DNA from: Dyadobacter sp. CY345
Lineage (GTDB): Bacteria; Bacteroidota; Bacteroidia; Cytophagales; Spirosomataceae
DNA length: 64,000 nucleotides
Assembly: GCF_021502725.1 (NCBI RefSeq)
Contig: NZ_JAKFFS010000001.1
Location: 1,240,001 to 1,304,000, forward strand
Direction of reading: 5' to 3'
Made by a program: the position numbers and the translations under genes. Below are positions 18,755 to 26,581 of the stretch, piece after piece (position 1 is the first letter of the stretch; each line of letters starts with the position of its first letter). The notes under the pieces were generated by a model. That model had not been told where the DNA came from. It ran no database searches and saw only the letters and a program-made list of their open reading frames with translations.

Positions 18755-19813
18755 TTAATGATTTGCTAGTTTTTGGTGATTTGGATTTTCGGTAAATGAA
18801 TAGTCGTTCAGCGTATGCAGAAATGCGATGATCTGCTTTTTTTCCAGCTGTGAAAATCCAAATCCTTCTTTGGGAAGATGAGATGAAAGTGTCGTTGAAC
18901 CCTTTATGTCATTAGAATAATGTCTAACTACTTCGTCCAGCGTATCAAAGCGCCCATCATGCATGTAAGGCGCAGTGAATGCCAGGTTCCTAAGCGATGG
19001 CGTCTTGAACTTTCCAAGATCAGCCGGCTCGTAAGTGATCCGATATCGCCCCTGAATAATACCTTCATGCTGCGTATTCGAAAAATCTGAATTGATCCCA
19101 TTGTTATGGAAACTTTGATCCGTAAAAAGCTCGCCTGCGCGGCAACTCTGGCATTTTTGCCGGACAAGTGCCTGGCCTTTCAGCTCGTCAACTGTCAGCG
19201 ATTCTCCGTGACTATTCAGCCGGTACCGATCATATTTCGAATCAGCAGAAATTAGTGAGCGCTGGAATTGCGAGAGGGCCTTTGCCACATTTTGCGCGCT
19301 AACCGGTTCATTGAATGCCTGCTGAAAACCCGAAACATATGCGGGAGCCGCATTGAGCTCCATAACGAGCTGATCCAGATCCTGCGCCATTTCGTCATGA
19401 GCAGTCAGTGGTGCAAATGCCTGAGATTCCAGGTTTGTTGCTCCGCCATCCCAAAAAAGGCCGTTATTGGCCCAGGCCATATTGAAAAGGGCAGGGGAGT
19501 TGCGCAGCAATGCAGTTGCCGAAACACCTGCATCGCTGAGCTTTACCCCGTCGCTAAAAGCCAGTTTGGGATCATGACAGCTTGCGCACGAGACTTGGTT
19601 ATCGGCCGATAGCCTTGTATCATAAAACAGCATCCTGCCCAGCTGCACGCCAGCGCGGCTCGCCGGATTCCCGGTGTCGAAAGCGGGCTTTGGAAAGTGC
19701 GCAGGGATCACAAACCGGTAAGGCTCGTTTTTGGGCGCCAGGCCGGGTTTATCGCACGCATTGAGCGCGAGTGCCAGCAGCAGGATCGCTATTTTTCTGA
19801 TACAAACCATCAT
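18755..19813 (-). CDS. MauG/MbnH-like dihaem peroxidase-family lipoprotein with a broken second haem motif
   Basis: The 352-residue protein has a lipoprotein signal (LALNAC, Cys20). The first haem site, CASCH, is at residues 76-80. The second site reads CQSCR at 221-225, so the haem-ligand His is replaced by Arg (codon CGC, one transition away from CAC). Other family blocks are normal: LGRMLFYDTRLS, NSPALFNMAW, FWDGGATNLESQ, YKTPSLRN-like FKTPSLRNLAFTAPYMHDGRF. MauG-type enzymes use two c haems to oxidise a protein Trp; the MbnH branch does this to MbnP. It overlaps the MbnP-like gene by four bases. The close paralogue at 22074-23162 keeps both haem motifs. Confidence 0.9.
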   Translation of the reverse strand: MMVCIRKIAILLLALALNACDKPGLAPKNEPYRFVIPAHFPKPAFDTGNPASRAGVQLGRMLFYDTRLSADNQVSCASCHDPKLAFSDGVKLSDAGVSATALLRNSPALFNMAWANNGLFWDGGATNLESQAFAPLTAHDEMAQDLDQLVMELNAAPAYVSGFQQAFNEPVSAQNVAKALSQFQRSLISADSKYDRYRLNSHGESLTVDELKGQALVRQKCQSCRAGELFTDQSFHNNGINSDFSNTQHEGIIQGRYRITYEPADLGKFKTPSLRNLAFTAPYMHDGRFDTLDEVVRHYSNDIKGSTTLSSHLPKEGFGFSQLEKKQIIAFLHTLNDYSFTENPNHQKLANH

Positions 19814-20601
19814 TGAACTGTTGAGCCAAATGCGATTGCCTTTGTCGCCTGATTGGTAGCCACAGCTGACATTAATGGAGCTGTGGCTGCATTAATCGTG
19901 GAGTTTTTGATCAGATCAATGCCGTTCAGAATTTTTGCCACATCCACTAGCAAGACAACCCCTTTGGCCGTTGCCGAATTAACAGGCGCAGCAAAATCGA
20001 TGGTCATACTCTTGTAATTTGCATTCAGGCCTGTTTCCGCTTTAAATGTCTTTGTTTCACTGCCCTGCTTTACAGATCCTGCAAGTGAGCTGAAAATATA
20101 GCTTGAATGCCACATCCATACAATGCTGCTCATCCCGTTGGCAATCGAAAGCTCGCCTGCACGAAGGCTCAGGTTGTCGTTATGCCTGGCATCCACTCCG
20201 ATGGAGAATTTAACGGATTTATACTCACCCGCTGGAATGCCCTTTAAAGTGATCATTTCACGCTTATTGGCGGGATAGATCAGTTTGTCATTGATCGTTC
20301 CCGAAAGATCCAGCTCGCCGACTTCCTCCATTAGAAAATAGGAGTCCGGCACCATGTATTCAGTTCCCTTTGTATCGACCAAAACCATGTTGCTGACCCA
20401 GTAGCGGAGCTTGGTAAAGCTGACGGTCTGGCTGCCAATAGTAAAGTCTTTATCAAGTGCAAAGTCAGTATTGCCAACCCTGGCATCGAAAGTGAGGCTT
20501 AGCTCACCGGTAGCCACTGGCTTTACAAGTGGGGCATTTTCATCATCTGAACAAGCGAAAAAAAGAGCGGAAAGCAGTGCGAATATTATAATACGTATCA
20601 T
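19810..20601 (-). CDS. MbnP-family copper-binding lipoprotein (copy 2)
   Basis: The start was placed at 20601 because it gives a clean lipoprotein signal (MIRIIIFALLSALFFAC, Cys17); the longer frame to 20649 adds 16 residues without a signal. The 263-residue product shows MbnP features: the opening LSLTFDARVGNTDFAL, the middle KLRYWVSNMVLVD, FSIGVDARHND, and the Trp-rich segment VWMWHSSYIF with Trp162 and Trp164. In the family prototype, a partner MauG-like enzyme turns a Trp into kynurenine, which helps bind copper. The partner gene overlaps the stop by four bases. Which Trp is modified cannot be read from sequence alone. Confidence 0.85.
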   Translation of the reverse strand: MIRIIIFALLSALFFACSDDENAPLVKPVATGELSLTFDARVGNTDFALDKDFTIGSQTVSFTKLRYWVSNMVLVDTKGTEYMVPDSYFLMEEVGELDLSGTINDKLIYPANKREMITLKGIPAGEYKSVKFSIGVDARHNDNLSLRAGELSIANGMSSIVWMWHSSYIFSSLAGSVKQGSETKTFKAETGLNANYKSMTIDFAAPVNSATAKGVVLLVDVAKILNGIDLIKNSTINAATAPLMSAVATNQATKAIAFGSTVQ

Positions 20602-20757
20602 CTGTTTAGTTTGATTTCTGAATAAAAAAGATAAAATGAACTGGAGCAAAAGATTGCCATCACCAGCAATTCAAGGCTTGCCCATACAGACAGCTTTGGC
20701 TGGTTAGCGCTCGATTTGTTAATATTTGAGCTTAATACGATCAGTTAAGATGCAGTA

Positions 20758-21132
20758 CTACTGAGGCGGACGCAGGATACCGCTTGCCGGTGTTGCGTAA
20801 ACAGAAAGGCAGAAAAAGAAGGGTCCGGATTTTAAACTGTCAAATGGCTTTGCTTCAAAAAAGAAGTGACACGCAGCCATAAAAAACAACTGCACAAAGG
20901 GCATGTTTTCAACGCGTTCGGTGGTTTCTATATCTTTTTTATCCTGCTGCTCTTTGAGCTTTTTGGCCAGGAAGCATTTGCCATTGCAATTAAGTAAGGG
21001 CTTGTCACGGTTTTCGCAAAGCACACGGGCAATGTAAGTTTTATTAATCTGGTAATAGGCGACTGTTCCCCACGGACTAAGCGTAGGTAGCATGATTGCG
21101 GCCAGCAATATATATGCAAGAACAGATCTCAT
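20758..21132 (-). CDS. small Cys-motif membrane protein (copy 2)
   Basis: The 124-residue protein has one N-terminal hydrophobic segment (residues 4-20). A conserved block follows: YIARVLCENRDKPLLNCNGK with Cys39, Cys49 and Cys53 spaced C-x9-C-x3-C. A second hydrophobic part is FFMAACHFFFEA, and the tail ends ILRPPQ. The copy at 24101-24496 shares the spacing, the FLAKKL/YLANKL continuation and the RPP ending. I know of no assigned function; related Bacteroidota proteins are labelled hypothetical. Placement just upstream of MbnP and the dihaem gene suggests metal sensing, binding or transfer (inference). Confidence 0.8.
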   Translation of the reverse strand: MRSVLAYILLAAIMLPTLSPWGTVAYYQINKTYIARVLCENRDKPLLNCNGKCFLAKKLKEQQDKKDIETTERVENMPFVQLFFMAACHFFFEAKPFDSLKSGPFFFCLSVYATPASGILRPPQ

Positions 21133-21154
21133 TTACATTCAGTCAATTTGTTAC

Positions 21155-22063
21155 TTAAAATAAAAATCCAACTTGTACCATAAGCCTTTCTTTGGCGACC
21201 ACGTGGCCGGAGGCGCTTTTCTGAGCGACGGGTTTCTGGGCATTTACACCCAGTGTCCATTTGTTGGAAAAAAAGGTTACCCCGGCTGTGCCATTCAGCA
21301 GCCTTCCGCCTTTAATGTCAAGCTCTTTTCCTTGCTGCTTTCCATGATCAGCATGCTCGCCGTAAACGCCGATGCTGGGGGTCAGTGAAATGCTGCCGAT
21401 GTTAAAAGACCGGTAGAGCTCAACGGTTCCAAAAACTTGGTCACCGAACCGGTAACCCTGTGAATTGGCCGTATTGAACTTGCGGGAAATATTGGTAGCA
21501 AGTCCCCACTGGTCTTTGTTAATGGTATAAAAAGCATTGACAATAAGATCGGTGCTGCCGGTTCCCAACTGAAAATTGGCATTAGCGACTTCAAGCGTAT
21601 TATTCTCATCAAACTTGAAATCACCCGTCGGCAGCTTTACCCCGCCGCCTAGCATCAGTGTGTGGTTGAATGCGCCTGAGGTTTCCTTATCCATAAATGT
21701 GTTCAGGATATTGTAGTTGGCCAAAACCGTGATATCGCCCATCCCATTCTGCTTTTTTACATCCGCAGAAGTTACCTGCTTATCGATGCGGTAAGGAAGA
21801 AAAGCCATGACCTGTACGCGCTTGATGGGAAATAACCGGGCATAAACTTCGCCGACATTGAAATGCTCTTCCGTTTTCAAAACCTTGCTATCAGCATGCG
21901 TCACAAAATGCAGCCGCCGGTAACGCAGCCCGATCACCGACTTATGCGACTTAGGCATTAGCCCAAAGTAGGAGCCGCTATTAGCGCAGCCGCAAATATC
22001 GCAGGCCAGCGAAACTTGAGCTGTCAGCAGAAAAATGATAAATACTAAATGTTTTATTTTCAT
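21155..22063 (-). CDS. outer-membrane beta-barrel protein with N-terminal CDICGC metal-type motif
   Basis: The 302-residue protein has a Sec signal (SLA, cleavage near 20). The mature end is immediately Cys-rich: CDICGCANSGSYFGL (Cys21, Cys24, Cys26). The rest alternates short beta strands with turns (GLRYRRLHF, YARLFPIKRVQVMAFLPYRI, HTLMLGGGVKLPTGDF) and ends in an aromatic strand (VGFLF), as outer-membrane barrels do. I recall similar barrels beside SCO and MbnP-like genes in Bacteroidota. It lies between the two modules: 22 bases before the copy-2 Cys-motif gene and 10 bases after the first dihaem gene. A role in copper passage across the outer membrane is an inference. Confidence 0.82.
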   Translation of the reverse strand: MKIKHLVFIIFLLTAQVSLACDICGCANSGSYFGLMPKSHKSVIGLRYRRLHFVTHADSKVLKTEEHFNVGEVYARLFPIKRVQVMAFLPYRIDKQVTSADVKKQNGMGDITVLANYNILNTFMDKETSGAFNHTLMLGGGVKLPTGDFKFDENNTLEVANANFQLGTGSTDLIVNAFYTINKDQWGLATNISRKFNTANSQGYRFGDQVFGTVELYRSFNIGSISLTPSIGVYGEHADHGKQQGKELDIKGGRLLNGTAGVTFFSNKWTLGVNAQKPVAQKSASGHVVAKERLMVQVGFLF

Positions 22064-22073
22064 GATGATAGTT

Positions 22074-23162
22074 TTAAAATGCGGTCCTAATCCCCGGATC
22101 GGCTAATTTGGCGTCGCGGATAAACTGCTCGTCGGAAAGTGTTTTCAGGAAAGCTATGAGCAACTGTTTTTCTGTATCGGATAATGCAATGCCCGGCTTA
22201 CTATTGAACTGAATCAGAAGCGTGTCGAGCGTCGGGGTTTTCTGGACGCTGTCAGTGTAATGATCAAGCACTTCTTCCAGAGTGTGATACCGCCCGTCGT
22301 GCATGTAAGGCGCAGTCAGGCCCACATTGCGAAGGCTGGGGACCTTGAACTTGTAGGCATCACGTGGCTTTCCTGTGATTGCAATCCGCCCCTGATCATT
22401 ATTGCGCATCGGCATCAGCCCATTGTTGCGGAAGGAATTATCGGTAAACAAAACGCCCTGGTGACAGGAGCTGCAATTTTTTTGAAATAATACCAAACCC
22501 TGCTTCTCCCGCGCCGTGAGTGCATTCGCATCGCCTGCCCGGTAGTAATCATACTTTGAATTGGCCGAAACCATCGTCATCATAAACTGCGAGAGCGCCT
22601 TCATCATCCGTTCCGAATTGATTTCATCGGTCCCGAATGCTGCTTTGAACATTTTGGGATAATCCACCGGGATCTTAGCAGTAGGCGATGGCGTACTGCG
22701 TAGCTTATCGAGCACATTGACCACTTTTTGATCCATTTCTACCGGATTTTCTATCGGGTTGAAGGGCACCAGATCCATATCATGCACGCCGCCGTCCCAG
22801 AAAAAGGACGTGTTCCAGGCCAAATTCTGAGTGGCAGGAGAATTGCGGACGCCCAGGCGGTCGTCTACGCCATGGCTGAGTTCGTGACCATGGTGCGTGA
22901 AAGCAGCCGCCTGCTGGTGGCAAGTGCCGCAGCCTACCAGGTTGGTCCTGGACAAAATGCCATCGTAAAACAGGAACCTGCCCAGCTGCACACCTTCCTC
23001 GGTAAGCGGGTTGCGCGACAGGTCATAAACCGGATCCGGAAAACCCGCCGGTTTGGTCCAGGCAATAGGTGTAGGACCTGTCCTGACTGGCAGGGGCGCT
23101 TTTTGCTCGGCTGTACTGCAACAGATTAGCGAAAGCATTAATAAAAAAATAAGTCTGTTCAT
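22074..23162 (-). CDS. MauG/MbnH-like dihaem peroxidase-family protein (copy 1, both haem sites intact)
   Basis: The 362-residue protein has a lipoprotein signal (LSLICC). Both haem motifs are intact: CGTCH (in LVGCGTCHQQAAAF) and CSSCH (in FQKNCSSCHQGVLF). Typical blocks are LGRFLFYDGILS, NSPATQNLAW, FWDGGVHDMD, FKVPSLRNVGLTAPYMHDGRY and LLIAFLKTLSDEQF. It follows the MbnP-like gene by 24 bases, the arrangement expected for an enzyme that modifies that protein. Classical cytochrome c peroxidase activity is the alternative reading. The intact second haem site contrasts with copy 2. Confidence 0.92.
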   Translation of the reverse strand: MNRLIFLLMLSLICCSTAEQKAPLPVRTGPTPIAWTKPAGFPDPVYDLSRNPLTEEGVQLGRFLFYDGILSRTNLVGCGTCHQQAAAFTHHGHELSHGVDDRLGVRNSPATQNLAWNTSFFWDGGVHDMDLVPFNPIENPVEMDQKVVNVLDKLRSTPSPTAKIPVDYPKMFKAAFGTDEINSERMMKALSQFMMTMVSANSKYDYYRAGDANALTAREKQGLVLFQKNCSSCHQGVLFTDNSFRNNGLMPMRNNDQGRIAITGKPRDAYKFKVPSLRNVGLTAPYMHDGRYHTLEEVLDHYTDSVQKTPTLDTLLIQFNSKPGIALSDTEKQLLIAFLKTLSDEQFIRDAKLADPGIRTAF

Positions 23163-23186
23163 AGCAAAAGCAGATCGTCAGATGAC

Positions 23187-24005
23187 TTAGTGGATATGGT
23201 CTAAGCTGAACATCTTGACATAGTTATCTGCAATCTGCTGCGATTTGTCAGGCTGGCCACCCATAATGCTGTTGTAGGCAGCAATGCTGATATTGGCAGC
23301 TGGCCCGTCAAAGACTTTTTGTACATCGACCAGGAAATGAACTTCCGGCACAGCGCTTTCTGTGACACTAGCTTTTAGCTGACCGAAATCCATTTTTACG
23401 ACACGCGTGTTGTTGGCAGTTCGTTCGTTATAGCCGTTAAACAACCCAATATGATAGTAAAACTTACCATTCACAGGGTTGCCTTTGGAAGAAGTGCCTT
23501 CTAATTTAACAAAAATATATCCTGAGTTCCAGGCCCAGTACATGCCATCGTCCATCATTGAACCTGATGGGTCCAGCACGCCAGGGCGCTTCTCAATCGG
23601 TGCAGTGTTGCGTATGCTGTCCACACCTATCATGAATTCAGCCGCGGTATAATCGCCGAACGGTACATTGTTTAGCGTCACAAACTGGGAGGTTTTTGTG
23701 TCCTCCTTCACCAGGAAATAACTCGAATCCTGGGGCACGACAAATACATTTCCGTCAGCTTTGGTGAGTTTGATATTGGAAATGAAGTAATTGAATTTAG
23801 TAACAACAAAATCCTCATTCGAAGCATTTTTGTAGGTGACACTGCCAAGAACCAGGTTTTTATCACCAACGACATTATCAAATTCCAGGCGAAGCTTTCC
23901 ACCGGCGGGGGTGTCAGGCTTAGGGCTGGGACTTGCGGGAGTAGAACAGGAGAATAATAGAAAGACTGCGCATACAGCCATGGCTGTCGCAAAGTATTTA
24001 TACAT
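23187..24005 (-). CDS. MbnP-family copper-binding lipoprotein (copy 1)
   Basis: The start at 24005 gives a lipoprotein signal (VFLLFSC, Cys20); the longer frame to 24038 adds 11 residues ahead of it. The 272-residue product has LRLEFDNVVGDKNLVLGS, KFNYFISNIKLTK, EFMIGVDSIRNT and the diagnostic DGMYWAWNSGYIFVKLEG with Trp157 and Trp159. This is closer to the family consensus than copy 2. It probably sits on the periplasmic face of a membrane and is modified by the dihaem enzyme encoded next. Confidence 0.88.
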   Translation of the reverse strand: MYKYFATAMAVCAVFLLFSCSTPASPSPKPDTPAGGKLRLEFDNVVGDKNLVLGSVTYKNASNEDFVVTKFNYFISNIKLTKADGNVFVVPQDSSYFLVKEDTKTSQFVTLNNVPFGDYTAAEFMIGVDSIRNTAPIEKRPGVLDPSGSMMDDGMYWAWNSGYIFVKLEGTSSKGNPVNGKFYYHIGLFNGYNERTANNTRVVKMDFGQLKASVTESAVPEVHFLVDVQKVFDGPAANISIAAYNSIMGGQPDKSQQIADNYVKMFSLDHIH

Positions 24006-24100
24006 ACTTTCATGCAATATAGGGTTGTTTCTCAACAACTTAATGTTGAGATAATGGATGTTTTAGTAAACTGTTATTAGAAGAAAATAAAGACAGGTCA

Positions 24101-24496
24101 CTAAACGATTGGCGGGCGGAAAATGCTGCCGATTAACAGGCGGTCAATAAATGAAGATTGAAAAGGATACTGAGCCGTATCCGGTAAAAGGAAAGTAGTC
24201 GGGGAATAATCAAATGACTTAACGCTGTTGATATCCATCACCTGATAAATCAGACTAGTGACATAGTCCTGTTCGGCCTGGCGTTCCTGTTGTTGATTGG
24301 CAGCAGCGAGCTTATTGGCCAGGTAACATTTCCCATAACACAAAGTGATGGGTTTATTCCTGTTTACGCAGAGTGCTTTGGCAATGTATTCTTTGCGCAA
24401 TTCATAATCAAGACATACAAGCGGGATCAACCATGCTTTTACAAGCATTAGCGTTAAAAGGCCCAGGCCAATCCACTGTTTGTGTAAACTATTCAA
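24101..24496 (-). CDS. small Cys-motif membrane protein (copy 1)
   Basis: The 131-residue protein has an N-terminal hydrophobic segment (residues 8-28). The conserved block YIAKALCVNRNKPITLCYGK has Cys43, Cys53 and Cys57 (C-x9-C-x3-C), then YLANKL, a polar Gln/Glu-rich stretch and a C-terminal IFRPPIV. It is clearly paralogous to 20758-21132. It is the first gene of the minus-strand cluster, 95 bases before MbnP copy 1, so the promoter should lie within 24497-24743. Function unknown; the invariant Cys spacing points to metal binding or disulfide chemistry. Confidence 0.8.
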   Translation of the reverse strand: MNSLHKQWIGLGLLTLMLVKAWLIPLVCLDYELRKEYIAKALCVNRNKPITLCYGKCYLANKLAAANQQQERQAEQDYVTSLIYQVMDINSVKSFDYSPTTFLLPDTAQYPFQSSFIDRLLIGSIFRPPIV

Positions 24497-24743
24497 TTTG
24501 AGGTAAATAAGAAATTATTACTCGGAGCTGCAGTAAAGGTAACCATCAAACATCAGGATATAAAGCCAATGCACACTTTTATCTGCTAATATTAATAATT
24601 TCAATTCTCAATATGCAGATCAAACCATTAAAAGAATGCATGCCTGTTTTCGGTTAGGATGACCGAAGCCAAGTTTGTGGTGATCTGCATTAAGTAATAC
24701 GAACCCGGCTTCTGATTGTATCTGGACCCACTATGAAATTTAT

Positions 24744-25133
24744 TTACTTTCCCCAGAATTCATCATCTACTTGCTGGTCATCTGAAAATGTCCACACGTG
24801 CATGATCTTTCCTGATTTCACTTCAAACAAATCCATTCCTCCAAGATCAAAAGTTTTCGACTCTTTCTTTGCTGTAAACCAGACGGGCGCTGCTACGAAA
24901 CTGCCACTTTCCGTCATTGCTCCATGGGGCCTTACAGTCATGTTTCCCGCTGTATCACCCATGATGCCTTCAAACATTTTAAAAATTTCATCAAGGTTAT
25001 TTTTCACGCCTGAAAACTTATTGTTTCCCGGCTGGCTCCATTTTGTTTCCGGCGTGAAGAAGGAGAGTGCTTTCTCCACTTCACCATTGGCCAATGCGTC
25101 AAAGTACGATGCTACGGTTTCTTTCGCTTCCAT
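24744..25133 (-). CDS. SnoaL/NTF2-like small protein
   Basis: The 129-residue protein shows the cone-shaped NTF2-like pattern: helix VASYFDALANGEVEKALSFF, then TPETKWSQPG, helix LDEIFKMFEGIM, and paired strands ending FEVKSGKIMHVWTFSDDQ. Such proteins bind or isomerise small hydrophobic molecules, but the substrate cannot be told from sequence. It starts 12 bases after the NmrA-like gene stop on the same strand, so it should share that gene's HxlR-controlled promoter. Confidence 0.8.
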   Translation of the reverse strand: MEAKETVASYFDALANGEVEKALSFFTPETKWSQPGNNKFSGVKNNLDEIFKMFEGIMGDTAGNMTVRPHGAMTESGSFVAAPVWFTAKKESKTFDLGGMDLFEVKSGKIMHVWTFSDDQQVDDEFWGK

Positions 25134-25145
25134 ATGCTTATAATT

Positions 25146-26042
25146 TTATTTAATAAAAAATCCTTTATTTTCTTTTGCCCACTGCTCTACAGAAGTCATC
25201 TTAACGGGTAGCTTTTCCAAAACTTCATGCATGTTCGGGTTGAATTTGGAAGGGTATTGCGTAGCGTTTTGAAGATCCTGATAATAGGAGGCAACAGCAG
25301 CTGCTGCTGCTGCTCCAACAAACGGGGCAAGGATATCCTTGAACTCTGTGGGGGGCTGTGCATAGTAAACTATTTTTTCGCCAATACCTTTGGAAAACCT
25401 TTCTGCCAGCTCATCACCTTTCAAGTTCTCTAAGCCACTCACCCTGAATGAATCTGCTGTTAAGTTTGGGGTGTAAATAGCTTCTACTACCAAAGTGCTT
25501 ACGTCGCGCGATGCTATCCAGCCAATGGGCATTGTTTGCGGTGTAGGATATGCCAGCTTCTTCTCATTGGTCACGAAAGGGGCACAAAATCCTCCCATCA
25601 TATTCTCCATGTAAATAGTAGGTTCGATGATTACACAATCCAACCCACTTGCTACCAAATAATCTTTGACATCCAATTTTACATCATCGGTAGGCATACC
25701 TGTTTTTTGATCTTCAAGCCAGCCGCTGGTGTTCCAGACAATCTTTTTGACACCGTTTTCTTTGGCGGCGTCAATGACATTTTTAGAAAACTCCAGACCA
25801 TCGAAAGGGTTTGGCAAAGAAACCGGGATCATAAAAGCAATTGCATCAATGCCTTTGGTTATTTCAAGCATTTGTGCAGCATTGCTTATATTTCCTAAAA
25901 CTGGCACTGCGCCTGCCTGCCTTAGTTTTTCGAAACTTGTTTCAGTACTTGTTGCAGCGATTACTTCTGCGCCTCTTTTCTTTGCTTCTTCAATAATATA
26001 GAACTGTTGTGAGCCTGTTGCCCCAAAAACCAATATTCTCAT
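25146..26042 (-). CDS. NmrA-like NAD(P)-binding oxidoreductase
   Basis: The 298-residue protein begins with the Rossmann motif ILVFGATGSQQFYI (GxTGxxG variant). It continues with EVIAATSTETSFEKL, VKKIVWNTSGWL and a C-terminal part typical of NmrA/HSCARG relatives (VVYY..., KMTSVEQWAKEN). These are atypical short-chain dehydrogenases, some of which are redox sensors or quinone/aldehyde reductases. It is transcribed divergently from the HxlR gene, a very common target arrangement, and its promoter contains the operator described at 26098-26124. A GC-rich Ala run (AAAAAAVASYY) sits near residue 235. Confidence 0.85.
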   Translation of the reverse strand: MRILVFGATGSQQFYIIEEAKKRGAEVIAATSTETSFEKLRQAGAVPVLGNISNAAQMLEITKGIDAIAFMIPVSLPNPFDGLEFSKNVIDAAKENGVKKIVWNTSGWLEDQKTGMPTDDVKLDVKDYLVASGLDCVIIEPTIYMENMMGGFCAPFVTNEKKLAYPTPQTMPIGWIASRDVSTLVVEAIYTPNLTADSFRVSGLENLKGDELAERFSKGIGEKIVYYAQPPTEFKDILAPFVGAAAAAAVASYYQDLQNATQYPSKFNPNMHEVLEKLPVKMTSVEQWAKENKGFFIK

Positions 26043-26097
26043 TTTTTATATATTTTATTTAATACTTGCACAAAATTGATACATAACCTACTTTTGT

Positions 26098-26124
26098 ACA
26101 AGTACTTACGAGCTGGTAGGGTAC
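26098..26124. promoter_or_regulatory. putative HxlR operator (site A)
   Basis: ACAAGTACTTAC, five bases, then GGTAGGGTAC: an imperfect dyad in the divergent gap between the NmrA-like and HxlR genes. Read toward the NmrA-like gene, its CTTG lies 20 bases before CAATTTTG, close to the TAnnTTTG minus-7 consensus. The operator therefore covers the minus-33 element. An almost identical element is present at 29452-29478. Confidence 0.65.
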
Positions 26125-26154
26125 CTACTTAATGGTTAGAATTATTGATTATCA

Positions 26155-26487
26155 ATGGAAAAAAAGGAAAAACAAATTTTGCCTTGTGACGAAGGTTGTC
26201 CTGTAAAAGCATCATTAAAGATTCTTGGTGGCAAATGGACCATGATGATCATATTTCAGATCAATGACGATGTGATGCGATACGGAGAGCTAAAAAGAGC
26301 TATTCCCAGCATCAGCGAGAAGATGCTGATTCAGGAACTGAATATGCTTGTTGAAAATAAACTGGTCACCAAGAAGGCTTATCCTGAAATTCCTCCAAGA
26401 GTAGAATACAGGTTGACTGAGCTTGGCCTAAAAACGCTACCAATCATAAATAAGCTGGTGGAATTCGGTTTAGAAAATTTAGTATGA
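26155..26487 (+). CDS. HxlR-family transcriptional regulator
   Basis: The 110-residue protein is a typical single-domain HxlR regulator. It has the N-terminal CDEGCPVKASLKILGGKWTM block, including the Cys that senses electrophiles or thiol stress in some members. A winged-helix core follows (YGELKRAIPSISEKMLIQEL and PRVEYRLTELGLKTL). The gene is divergent from the NmrA-like oxidoreductase and likely represses it and itself through the operator between them. Confidence 0.92.
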   Translation: MEKKEKQILPCDEGCPVKASLKILGGKWTMMIIFQINDDVMRYGELKRAIPSISEKMLIQELNMLVENKLVTKKAYPEIPPRVEYRLTELGLKTLPIINKLVEFGLENLV

Positions 26488-26581
26488 TGCTGGTTTATTT
26501 ATGCTAATCACCTAACCATATTGTTCATTATTCTACTTGTTCACTTAGAATGAAATATTTAATTATCAACTATCAATCAAT

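Noticed and set aside
24497..24743. Possible short frames between the Cys-motif gene and the SnoaL gene
   Set aside because: Only fragments below 40 codons without a family; most likely the promoter region of the minus-strand cluster.
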